Source: Inonotus obliquus
Taxonomy: Eukaryota; Basidiomycota; Agaricomycetes; Hymenochaetales; Hymenochaetaceae
Direction: 5' to 3'
Length of the DNA: 64,000 nucleotides
NCBI GenBank assembly: GCA_032164295.1
Contig: JAJHTX010000008.1
Span: forward strand, 1,860,001 to 1,924,000
The notes under the pieces are model-generated. The model did not search any database, was not told where the DNA came from, and saw nothing but the letters and a program-made list of their open reading frames with translations. Made by a program: the position numbers and the translations under genes. Positions 1-10,014 of this stretch are shown in pieces (the stretch's first letter is position 1; the number at the start of each line of letters is the position of its first letter).

Positions 1-945
1 AGGCGATCCAATGCTGGTCGTACGTCCAGAGAGAGTAAGAAGACTCGGACACGGCGTGACAAAGAAAAGGAGCGCTTGAGGCGTGAAGCAGAGGAAAAGA
101 AGAAGGAGCGGGAGCAGGAGCGACAACAGCAACGGCAACTCGAATGGGAAGCAGAACGCGCCCGTCGTCAACAAGAACGACTTCGCAAGATCGCAGCGGA
201 AGAACGACGCGCGTACGAGGCTGAGAACGCCAAACACGTACTCGAGGCGATAGAACGTCAGCACCGCCTCCAAGCTGAGTTCCTAGCGCAGCGTGCGGAG
301 ATGTTCGCCAACTTCGCGTCTATCCTAGATGAAATCGATAAAAAAGTGCAGGAAGAGTCGGATGAGGCGAAGAGGGAGCAGGCCCGGAAGGATAAAGAGA
401 TCGAGGACAAGCAGCGAAGGAATAATTACGTACCACCAGTTTTTGGCTTTAAGAATGGGTCTCCCGTATCAGCCTTTGCAGCCAAGGCGACTCGGTTTGA
501 ATCAAAGAAAGGTTCGGACAACCCACTCGACTACTTCCTATGGTACGAGTCCAAATGGACTAGCATCAACACCTCCACCTCCACCTCCACCTCCACCTCC
601 ACCTCCTCTTCCTCTTGTGACCCCTCGCTCGAATTCTCGAGCATCCCATGGCCAATATGTCCATTCCCAAAGACCACAGAAGAGGTGACATCCAAAGGCG
701 TAAAAACTTTCATACAAGAGTGTCTTGTAAGTGGCGAACTTGGGATACGGATGGGGGCAGCTGCGAAGAAGGAGTTGTTGAATTGGCATCCGGATAAGTT
801 CGCGACGCGGGTGCTTGGGCGTGTTAGGGATGAGGGAGAGCGTGAGGTGGTGAGGATGGCTGCGGATGTTGTGCAGAAGACTTTGACTGAGCTGATGCGT
901 GCTCCTGAGCCTGAGCCCGAGGCTAGTTCCAGTTCCAGTCAATGA
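1..945 (+). CDS. Coiled-coil protein with C-terminal WHPDKF motif (5' partial)
   Basis: The frame is open from base 1, so the gene starts upstream of the window; the first visible residues are Arg/Lys/Ser-rich. Roughly the first 140 visible residues form a highly charged Glu/Arg/Gln coiled coil. A Ser-Thr repeat encoded by a hexanucleotide tract follows. The C-terminal ~90 residues run from WPICPFPKT through NWHPDKFATRVLGRV to a helix with VRMAADVVQKTL. A related C-terminal block occurs in the gene at 13608-15464 (RWMPDRFENWVLRRI, REGADIVRKTL), so the two are paralogous at this end. The HPDK core recalls the J-domain HPD, but the surrounding helices do not look like DnaJ. This kind of C-terminus is common in basidiomycete hypothetical proteins. 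Function unknown; the tail ends in a Ser/Glu-rich stretch. Confidence 0.75.
   Translation, partial: RRSNAGRTSRESKKTRTRRDKEKERLRREAEEKKKEREQERQQQRQLEWEAERARRQQERLRKIAAEERRAYEAENAKHVLEAIERQHRLQAEFLAQRAEMFANFASILDEIDKKVQEESDEAKREQARKDKEIEDKQRRNNYVPPVFGFKNGSPVSAFAAKATRFESKKGSDNPLDYFLWYESKWTSINTSTSTSTSTSTSSSSCDPSLEFSSIPWPICPFPKTTEEVTSKGVKTFIQECLVSGELGIRMGAAAKKELLNWHPDKFATRVLGRVRDEGEREVVRMAADVVQKTLTELMRAPEPEPEASSSSSQ
570..606 (+). repeat. (CCACCT)n in-frame microsatellite
   Basis: About six copies of a CACCTC hexamer lie in frame in the preceding coding region and encode alternating Ser-Thr. Because the unit is 6 bp, slippage changes protein length without shifting frame. Confidence 0.9.
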
Positions 946-1373
946 ATCTGGGTCTGGGAGTACGTGTCGATGGCTCTCGGTTTCCCACTTTCTTATAGCT
1001 GATTCAGAGCAAGACTGACAGTTAACTTATAAATATCTCCGATTCTCTTTTTTTTTTTTTCAGTTTGTCGTTCATTTTCATTTTGTCACAGTTTTTTACT
1101 TCTCACATATGCCATCGCCATCCCACTTGTATGCTTCACTCCGAGTCTAGTCTATGTCGCATACTTGGAATAATTGGGGACAGATGGTGGACTAGTCGTA
1201 GTCGTATTCGCAGTGCTTTTGCTTTGTTGTACGTGTGTGAGACTAATAATTGGGCCAAGACAGTGTGATGACGTAATCCAAGCATATCATTTAGCCAAGA
1301 TAACTACTCTCACTTAATAAATATACAGCGATGATTGCCTCCGTCTCCCCTTCTCTCTGCGGCTACTCACAGG

Positions 1374-3007
1374 ATGTCACTCACTACTCACCCTACTCAA
1401 CACCGGAAGCAGAGATGCTCAGCATTCACCCTCCTCGCCACCTCATTCGCTCTCTCTTCTCTTGTCTATGCTGAGCAAAACTTGACACGTGCACAGGTCG
1501 ATATTGTCGTTGAGAGATTGGGCGAGGCTGCTTTACAAAGGTGCGTATCGTGTTGAGCGTATGAGCGTGGCGGACGCATGACGCGCCGGGCTCCTGCTCG
1601 CTAACGTGATGCGCCCCTCATACGCGGACCGATTGAAAATCCTCAACTAACTTTGTTCTCCAGTTGGGAAGTAGGAACACAACTCCAAGCTCTCATCGAA
1701 CTCGACACTCCCTCTTTCTCAGTCCTAAACGATTCCAGTCTTCCACCGTCAACATCAGCACCTCAATCCCTCGACGGTGTCATTCAACTAATAACAGAAG
1801 TAATACACAACAAAACCTCTACAGTCTCTTCCGAGAACTTGTCTGGTCCTCAACCGTTTTGGCCTGAAGACGGAAGTTCGGCTGATCCGCCTAGTAATGG
1901 CGTTGCCGCGATAATTGCGAATTGGACCGGGCAGAGGGTTGTGGATTATGCTGGTGCGGCGGAGGAACAGATGCAGTATTTGTGGGATAGTGTACCGAGG
2001 ACGGATGATGGTGCCATTAGTCATAGACGTAGTCAAGTTCAATTGTGGTACGTGAGCTGTCTCTCTATTTTCACAACAATTCCTGATTTCTTTGTAGGTC
2101 CGACTATGTCTTCATGGTCCCACCCTTTCTCGCTTACTACGGCGTAATAACCCAAAACCGATCCATGGTCGAAGAAGCTTACAACCAATGTCGATTGTAC
2201 CGTGATTACCTGCGAGATCCTGATCATCATAATCTTTGGAGACACGTTGTGTTGGGATCGGATTTTCAAGATTTAGGGTATTGGAGTACGGGTAATGGGT
2301 GGGCTGCTATGGGTATGCTTAGGGTCTTGGGAACGATTCAGAATAGCGAGTGGAGGAATGCTTTGAAGGGCGAGGTTAAGGATTTGAAGGAGTGGGTTAA
2401 TGAGATTCATGATGGGATGTATCAGTTTATGGTTAGTTCGTTTTGTTTGATTTGTTTATCTCTAGATGCTGATTTGCTTTGGATGATGCAGCGCGATGAT
2501 GGGATGTTTCATAACTACGCAGACGACAGTTCGACATTCGTAGACGCCTCTTCAGCCGCTTTACTCGCCGCAACAGTCTACCGACACGCCCTACTAACCC
2601 GCACCTACAAACACCTCCCCCAAGCCGAGTTCGTCCGAAAAGCTCTTTGGGCTCCCTCCTCCTCCTCCTCCTCCTCGTCAACACCGAACTACGCTCAAGA
2701 CCCCGACTTCACAGCATCGCAGGATACATCCTTCGTGGACGCCTCGTCGTTAGTGAACATGACGCATTTTGATGGGGAGGGGTGGTTGGTGCCTGTTGTG
2801 AACCCGCATTCGTTTGGGAGGGAGGGGGAGAGGAGCGCGGAGGGGCAGGGGTTTGTTGTGCTTATGTATGCGGGGTGGAGGGATTGGGTTGATGAGGGTG
2901 CTGTTGGGGCGAATGGGGCGCTTGGGTTGAGGGTCGGAGGGGGAGGGATTGGGTTGTGGGTGCTTGGGGTGGGGATTGGGGTGGTCGTTGGGTTTGGAGG
3001 TGTTTGA
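1374..3007 (+). CDS. Six-hairpin glycosidase, GH88/GH105-like, secreted or membrane-anchored
   Basis: Four exons: 1374-1540, 1664-2047, 2098-2431, 2492-3007. The start is the first in-frame ATG before a signal peptide (hydrophobic core FTLLATSFALSSLVYA, cleavage near AEQ). Joined exons read WSDYVFMVPPFLAYYG, then DLGYWSTGNGWAAMGMLRVL and RDDGMFHNYADDSSTF. These are landmarks of the alpha/alpha-barrel family of unsaturated uronyl and rhamnogalacturonyl hydrolases. Such enzymes remove the unsaturated uronic acid left by polysaccharide lyases, here probably during pectin breakdown. The Asp in the WSDYVFM motif is the likely general acid by family analogy. The last ~25 residues are Gly/Val/Leu-rich and hydrophobic, fitting a GPI-addition signal or membrane tail. 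Ser-codon (TCC)n and Gly-rich stretches precede it. The exact GH family is less certain than the fold. Confidence 0.75.
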
Positions 3008-4048
3008 GGGGATGGTTTGGAGATGTATACCATACCATACTTTTGACTAGCTGACTTTGACGCTTTGATGCTCACCCACCCTATCATTTTATCTCGCCTA
3101 TCCACCTATCCATCCGCCTGGCCATCCGCCCGGCCACATACCCACCTACACTTTCCTCCTCTTCCTCCTCTTCCTCCTTCCTTTAAACACCAACCGAATT
3201 GGATATTTCCGGATGGAACTCTTTTCTTTGATCATTCGTTTTTGATTATTGATTTCGTTTTGGTTTGGTTTGTTGCGATTGCGATATATCATACAGTAGC
3301 GATACACTAGCGATACACATCACTATATACTAGATTGATACACTAGATTGAGTATCACGAACGAAGAACAAACAGGTGCATTACAAACAAACACAATCAC
3401 GAACACGAATACGAACAAATGCAAGATGTAAGATTGTACGTGCACGATAGACGATGCGCGATAGACGATAGAATTCTAACTTTTACTATTTTCTGTACAT
3501 CCTTTCTTTCTTTCTGTTCCCGCCCGGTTTGATTTATGTCTTTGTTACAGTAAGTACTGACTCACCGACATTCGTTTATGTCGTCTACTTAGTGAGTCGG
3601 ACGGACGATCTCGGTCAGAGGTAGATAGCACTAGCACTAGCATTGTACTGATAGTACTGATTGTCAATAGTATATAGTCAATAATCAATAGTCCCAGACG
3701 TACGACGTACACTCATCGTCGAATCTGAAGTCTGTCGAAGCGAAGTCCAGAGAACGTTACGTTAATACAGTACATGCGAGTTTGTTTGATGTTCAATGTT
3801 CAATGTTCAATAATACAATGATACACTGTATTGGTTGTACATAGTTGCTGATTGTTGATTGTTGAGGTGGACTGCATAGACAGGGTAGACAGCGTAGACG
3901 AAGGCGCGTATGGAGAGATAAATCAAGGAGTAAGGAGAAAGAAGTAAGAAGTAAGAAATGGCAAGATTCGGAAGTAAGATGGAAGAACAGCGGTACGTAG
4001 TGTAAAGAGAAGATGCAAACCGAATGAACACACTCAAAATGAAAACAA
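3008..4048. other. Convergent intergenic region
   Basis: Lies between the 3' ends of the glycosidase gene and SMC2. It has AT-rich short imperfect repeats (GATAGACGAT, TCAATAGT, three copies of TGTTCAA near 3789-3810) and no coding region I can support. It presumably holds both 3' UTRs. Confidence 0.6.
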
Positions 4049-7000
4049 TCATTTCCCCGCCGTCCTCCTCTTCTTCCCCCTCGTCCCCCCACCAACTTCC
4101 ACACCATCACCCTCACCCTCTTCATCTCCCACATTCTCCTTATTCGCAATCGCAATCGCATTCCCACTCCCAGCAGCATAAACCAAACTCGAACTCCTCT
4201 GCCCAGTCCTCTCAACAACACTAGTCCCATCCCTAAACCTCGTCCGAAACAGCACATTCGCATTCGTAAACAACCCCTCCTTCAGACTCACCACAATAAA
4301 CTGCGCGCCTCTGAACCGCGTGCGTATGAGCTGCCCGATGTGTTGTGTGTGCGAGAGGTCGAGCGCCGCGTCGATTTCGTCTAGGATGTACATTGGTGCG
4401 GGTTTGAATTGGAGGAGGGAGAGGATTAGGGAGAGGGCTATTAGGGAGCTGGTTTGAGGGGGGGAGAGGATGTTAGTGTTGGTGTTGAGGTTTTAAGGTG
4501 TTAAGGTGAAGGAGAAGGGAGGAGGAGGAAGGGACTTTACCGTTGTCCACCAGATAATTCAGTCAAGCTCTGTTTCCATACAGATCCGAGTTGAACTTTG
4601 ACTTCCAATCCTTGTGTTAAATCTTGTCCCTCAGGAGGTTGTAATTTCGCAAAGTTGCCCGGAAGTAATTCTGCGAATATTCCTCCAAAGTCGCTGTGTG
4701 GTACGAAAAGTTAGGATCGACGATCGAAATTGAAATCAAGAAAAGGACGTGAGAGTAGTGGATTGCGATTAATTGGAGGGTGAGAGAAAGGATAGGTGAC
4801 AAGACGTACGCGTTGACTTTCTCCCAAGTCTTTTGTAAAGCGTCGCGTTTGTATCTATCTAACTCGGCGATCGTCTCTTCGATCTTTTCTTTATCTTTCA
4901 GAACAGTCGACATCATCTTCTTGAGTGCCGCTTCTCGCTTTTCAACACTAATCATCATCGTTAACCAATGTCTAAATCAGAAGAAAGGTTCGCTGTCTCT
5001 TCGTACCTGTCGATAGTGTGAAGAACCTTCGGGTTAACCTTTTTCTTCATCCCCTTTTGTTGTTCCTCCAGTTCGCGGGCTTTCTCTCGTAATCGGTTCA
5101 TGTCATTCGCGGCAAAGTCATACGCGGAACCGGGTTTTCCGAAGAATCTTTTGGAAAGAAAGAGAGAAATCGGTGAGAATGACTATAACTATGCCAGCGC
5201 GAGGGGAAGATTTCAAACTCGAAACGTACTGATTCTCCTCTGCAATCCATTCATGCATCTTTTCCAAATTCACGACGAAATTCGCAGCAGCGACTTTATC
5301 CTTTCCGAGTGCTTGAAGATCATGCTCGAGTTTCTTAAGTTGGAGTTCTGCGTCGCTGATTGCTTGTTTCTTGTTCTTGATAGCTTCCTCAAGATCTTTA
5401 AGCTCATTGTCGAACCGTGTTAACGTTGCGCGTTCTTCCTGGAGCTTTCGCAGAGCTTCGGCGTGAGCGCGCTGTAGGAAGGAACCGTTTGGTCAGAAAC
5501 AAAGATACATTGGGAATCAGAGAAGCGGCGAACCTCGTTCTTGTCGAGCTCCTTTAGGAGTTTCTCAAGTTCCTTTCGCAGGCTTGCGACGTTTTGCTCA
5601 GCTTGATTGACCGTGTCTTTGGCGGATTCGATGTCACTCTCGGTTTGTTCTAATGAATATTTGGTAACGGTAGCGTGTGAAATACGAAGGTCTACGTACC
5701 GAGCTCAAGAGTAGCTGTCTGTAGCTCCTTTTGTTCTGTCTTGACTTTTACAGACTGCTTCTGGAGCGTAGACTTGAGCTTGCTGATCTCAGCCTAGAAG
5801 AATATTGCGAAGTGTAAGAAAGGATGGGATACTCAAAGATGAAGTCAGACTGACCTTGAGCTCATTGATTTTTCCCTCTTTGTTGTTCTTGAACTCGTCC
5901 ATGTCTTTCTCTAACTTGGAGCACTCAGCCTTCGCTTCGGCTTGTCGAGCTTTCGCGGACTGGACAGCCTCGCCAAGGTCAGAGATAGCCTTCTTTAAGG
6001 CTTCGATATCCGCACCAACCTATGACAGGTGCATTAGCATCGCTTTGAGTAGGTTGGGAATGTACAATCAGGACCAAGGCTTACACGCGCAGCGTTGCTA
6101 CCTTCGACTTGTTCCTCTAAGAGGGTCATCTCGTGTTGCTTGAGCTCAAGTTCGCCTGCCATGCGTTTCCATTGCTCACGACCCGCTCGACTGCTCTCCG
6201 CCTCCCTCTCAAGAGCTTGCAAGCGCTGGACGGCTTCTCTTAACTTCTGTTCCACTTTCTGGAGTTCTTGCACCTTGACGAGGATGCCGCTGCTGTTTGG
6301 TGCTGAACCACCGCTCAGTGTGCCGGACGGATCGTAGACGTCGCCGTCGAGAGTTACTGAACGCACGCCACCGACTTCTTTGGAGAAAGTGACGAGCTTA
6401 GCGGAGGCTGCGTCCTCACAGACGAGTGTGTCACCGAAGACGTAAGCCATGGCGTTCGCTACTTCATCAGGGTAGCCGACCAGAGACAGCGCGAGGTTCA
6501 CCTTGCCCGGCGCCAGGCGCTGAGCCGCTTGAAGTTTCTAGCATGACTCACGCTATCAGCAACGAAGACTAATCAATGGAGAATATTCACCAACCTGAGC
6601 GGACATCTTGAAGGCATTGATCTTGTTCAGTGGGATGATGGTCACCCGTTTCTTGAGCCTGCCGTTTTGAAGTAGATCCTTCCCGATTTTCTCGTCCTGA
6701 ACGACCACATTGTATAGTTTCCCGCCGGCTGTGATCTCGAGCGCAGTGGATTTATTGTAGTCAGATGAGTCGAGTGTAATAAGGGAAGCAATGAGTCCTT
6801 TGACCTTTGACCGATCAAAATTTGGATGAGGAGGCGTATAGCTGAAGTCTATTTGTGAAAGTCTTTGGCGAACCGCATCTCGTTCCTGGCATCCGTCAGT
6901 TGCAGAAGCAGCGGCGAGCGCTCAATGGCTTACCTCGGTCAGTTGTCGCACTTCAGCCTTTGCGGCCCGTAGTGCGTTCTCGTTCTGCGTTTCCTTCTCG

Positions 7001-8580
7001 GTGCTCCATCCACTCGCTTCTACCTTCTTGCGCAGTTTCTCGACCTCAGAACGCTTTTGCTCCAGCTTTTGTCGACCTTCTCCAGCCTCTTTCTCGACTT
7101 CCTTCCACCTCTTCTCGAGAACCTTCAAGTCCTTTTGAGACATCCCGAGCTTGACACGGCTCTGTTCTTCCTCGGCCGATGCCTGGGCGAGTCGAGCCTT
7201 TGCATCTGCGAGTTGACCCATGTACCCACCGCCTGTGCTGCTTGATGATGAGAGGCCCGTAAGAAGAGTTTGTAAGAGCTCTTCCTTGCTATTCAGAGCA
7301 GTCTGTGTACCGGTGTGCGCATCTTTGGCAGAGTTGTAGGATTTAGTGAGTTCTTCGACTTTGGCACGCTTAGAGGCGAGAGACGCGTCTAACTGGGGAA
7401 GAGACATACTGTCAGGACTAGCAGGCGTGTCTAGACCAAGAATTACATGCCTGCTTGGATTCCTCTGCTAGGGTTGCTACCTTCTTCTCCTCTTCGTCGA
7501 TTGTGCCCTTCTTGATATCAGATTGAGTCTTCATCTTCACCAATGCCTTCTCCAGCTCTGCTACTTCCTCTTCCTTCTTTTTGAATTTTCCTCCCTTCCG
7601 CATCTCCTCGTCACGCTTCTTCTTTACCTCCTCGCAATCCTTTTCTGCGGCGAGGCATTCCCGGAGGAACCTATCTTTGTCTTTCTTGACGCGTGATATT
7701 TCCTGCTCCTTTTTCGCAATGTCACCCTCTTTTCGTACAATCCGTTCCTTTCCTTCTGTCCACTCCCACGCACGAAGAAGTCTACCAATGCGCTCTAACT
7801 CGGAACACGCCTTTTGCCACTGTAGATACGCGCGCTTCTCGGCGCGTAGCGTGTCGAGTTTCGGCGTAATCTCCTCGGCAAGGAGAGCGGCGATCTCCTC
7901 TACTCGTTTCTCCTTCTTGCCCATGGTCTTCTTCGCCTTGTCTTTCCGCTCCTCGAACATACGCGTACCAGCAGCTTCCTCCACCATCCCGAGAATTTCT
8001 TGTGGCCGCATGTTGAGGACCTTTGTAATTCGACCCTGCATGATAAGGAAATTGGGGTTGTTAATATTGAGTTGGACGCTTTGAAAGAGCGTTTGGATCG
8101 TGTGCTGCTGAGACTTGTGACCATTGAGCAGGTATTTGGAGTTATTGGGTAATGATATCTGGCGCGTGACGGTAATTTGCTTGCAGTTCTCCAGACCTAC
8201 GGGACTCTTGTCCCGGTCAGAGTTGTCGAAGACGATCGTTACACTGGCTTTCGTTATCCCCGCTTGCCCGCGCTTATAAATGAGGTCTTGTTGGTTTTGC
8301 GCACGCATCTGACCAAATAAGTTAGACTCAAGGTATTCAAGACGATGAGTCTATTAACGTACCGAGGACATGTTTGTGATCCCCAATACGAAGCATATCG
8401 CGTCCAAGATGTTGGACTTGCCCGACCCATTGAGACCAGTAATAGCGTTGAAGGAGGGGTCCCATCCCGTTATTTGGGTTCGAACTGGGTATGACTTGAA
8501 GCCTAGCGAGGTAAATTAGTGCAAGATATTGCATCTGACGCGTAACAGCTACCTTCGAGCACGAGTTCCTCAATACGCAT
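4049..8580 (-). CDS. SMC2: SMC2, condensin ATPase subunit
   Basis: Fourteen exons: 8580-8553, 8502-8363, 8308-7451, 7392-6934, 6885-6595, 6537-6085, 6019-5855, 5793-5700, 5649-5534, 5471-5230, 5147-5007, 4947-4810, 4693-4541, 4448-4049. The product is about 1225 aa, near the usual family length. The N-terminus [20 protein letters not shown] is followed by Walker A GLNGSGKS (residues ~32-39) in the head. Coiled coils flank a hinge ([15 protein letters not shown] in exon 6). The C-terminal head has the signature [11 protein letters not shown] and Walker [18 protein letters not shown], with the SMC2-typical [18 protein letters not shown]. The last ~40 residues are a Gly/Glu-rich, then basic tail. 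It pairs with SMC4 in condensin to compact mitotic chromosomes. One junction (exons 3/4) needs a GC-AG intron or an alternative donor. All other junctions use GT-AG and stay in phase. Confidence 0.93.
7393..7450 (-). other. Probable GC-AG intron in SMC2
   Basis: Exon 3 reads into a stop unless spliced. The GT in the TGTAAT next to its end gives the wrong phase for exon 4. Splicing AAGCAG|GCATGT to CCCCAG|TTAGAC keeps phase 0 and removes 58 nt. The alternative is an upstream GTAGCA donor 33 nt earlier, which drops 11 codons and is also in phase. Confidence 0.5.
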
Positions 8581-8850
8581 GATGTGGTTTGCTTTCAAGT
8601 CGCGACGCGTCACATAACGCGACCCTCCAACAGACACGCTTTACGTAATGCTTCTTTTACATAAGCAACTCTATTCTCCTTTTTTCTCGCCGGTGAATAT
8701 TCAGAACCCGGCCGGACATGATTCTGGATATGATCATGGAACATACCACTTTCACTCGCTCTATCTTCCCTCTGCGATACATCTGCAATATATTTTTCGA
8801 CGAACGTGAAGATATCATAACTTTTTTTCAGGCTCTGAAATGGACCATCT

Positions 8851-8876
8851 ACAGGAAAATACCGTTCCTTTAAACA
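8851..8876 (+). repeat. Left arm of a 26-bp inverted repeat
   Basis: The arm begins ACAGGAAAATACCG and continues through TCCTTTAAACA. Its reverse complement is at 9497-9522 with one mismatch, and the arms span 672 bp. Directly inside the right arm is a second copy of the TACCGTTCCTTTGAACACC theme (reverse, 9477-9495). A shorter direct copy, TCCTTTGAACACC, sits at 9052-9064. Confidence 0.85.
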
Positions 8877-9496
8877 CCAATTACAAACTTGCCCCCAGGT
8901 CTTTCCACACACAACTTTTCTACAATTAAAGTACATTTTAATGGAGTATACTATAGGAGACACATGCTGATTTTTTTCTAAGCCAGAAGGTGTGCTAGAA
9001 AAATAGATATGGACCTGGAAAGAAACAAGGGCTCCTGTCACGGAAAACGACTCCTTTGAACACCTTGTGACGTAATGTCACGCCAATATCAATTACACTC
9101 CGGTTGTAATGAGTTGCCGAGATATCCTATTTTGTCAGCACGCCGATCATTTTGACTATCACACTCTTGAGATTTTCTTACAATATTAATTGATTGAGCA
9201 GCAGTTTCTCCCTGAAACTTGGAGTGAAAGTAGAATATGTAGCATACTTTTAGAGTATCAGGTTATCCATACAGTAAAATAACAGGGGGAATTGCAGGAG
9301 GAATTGGTTTCGACTCAGGTCTGTGAATTTCACCAAATATCCGCACTGTATAATTTTTCTAGACTCAACAGCTTGCTCAAATTTCTTGTAAGTTTGCAGA
9401 CTTAGTGGTACATACTATCCTTTAGTACATGCATTTTTCTGAGTTGATAAGTGAAGAATTGAGTGAGAAAAGTCATGGTGTTCAAAGGAACGGTAC

Positions 9497-9522
9497 TGTT
9501 TAAAGGACCGGTATTTTCCTGT
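9497..9522 (-). repeat. Right arm of a 26-bp inverted repeat
   Basis: Reverse complement of 8851-8876 with a single G/T difference. Lengthening the arms outward gives no further match. I could not identify a target-site duplication. Confidence 0.85.
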
Positions 9523-10014
9523 ATCTGAAGGGGAAAACTCGGTCTCCACTGTGCTGGTTTCGGCTAATCATCCGGTATTGTTACACTCCTTCCATTCTCC
9601 AGACTAGTTATTGTCCCTTCAGCAAAAATTTCACTTCCAGCCCAATTCATATGAAATGTACTGTGAAAAAATAAGCAACCCAGCATCAGAGAAGTTTTTT
9701 GTGTACAATTTTCTTCTAATATTTGCAATGTTGCTTTATTGCTGTCAATTTTTTACTGAGTCTTCTCATTCAGAATTTCTTAGACATGCACAAAGTAAAC
9801 ATCCAGACATTCTATTCTCCAAGTATGGGATGAAGAATTGCAGGAGAAAAAGAAGAGGGGTGCTTACTGCGAGAATATCCACACCAGAATGTTACTGTCA
9901 CGCTGTCACACTAAAAAAGCAGCTCTGGGCAACGAGGTTTCAAGCCCGGGGTTCTTCCTCTACCTCCATCAGTCGTCTTAGCTAGCTGTTCGTGCAACTT
10001 TGCCCACAGGAGAG

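Larger units (their letters stand above)
8581..10014. other. AT-rich intergenic region between SMC2 and the DUF262 gene
   Basis: Holds short ORFs without recognisable domains and the inverted repeat listed next. A hairpin GTGACGTAATGTCAC occurs at about 9067-9081. Both flanking genes point away from this gap, so it should contain two promoters. Confidence 0.5.

Noticed and set aside
329..688. Proline-run frame overlapping the first gene
   Set aside because: It is the shifted reading of the CCACCT repeat inside a better-supported coding region.
780..800. HPD motif as evidence for a DnaJ J-domain
   Set aside because: The helices before and after do not match a J-domain, and the paralogue has MPDRF instead.
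8610..9041. 143-codon minus-strand frame with several Cys residues
   Set aside because: It runs through the left inverted-repeat arm and has no recognisable domain; likely non-coding or element remnant.
9611..9985. 124-codon plus-strand frame with SEFLRHAQSKH, recalling a zinc-finger end
   Set aside because: Only part of such a finger is visible and there is no cysteine pair in register.
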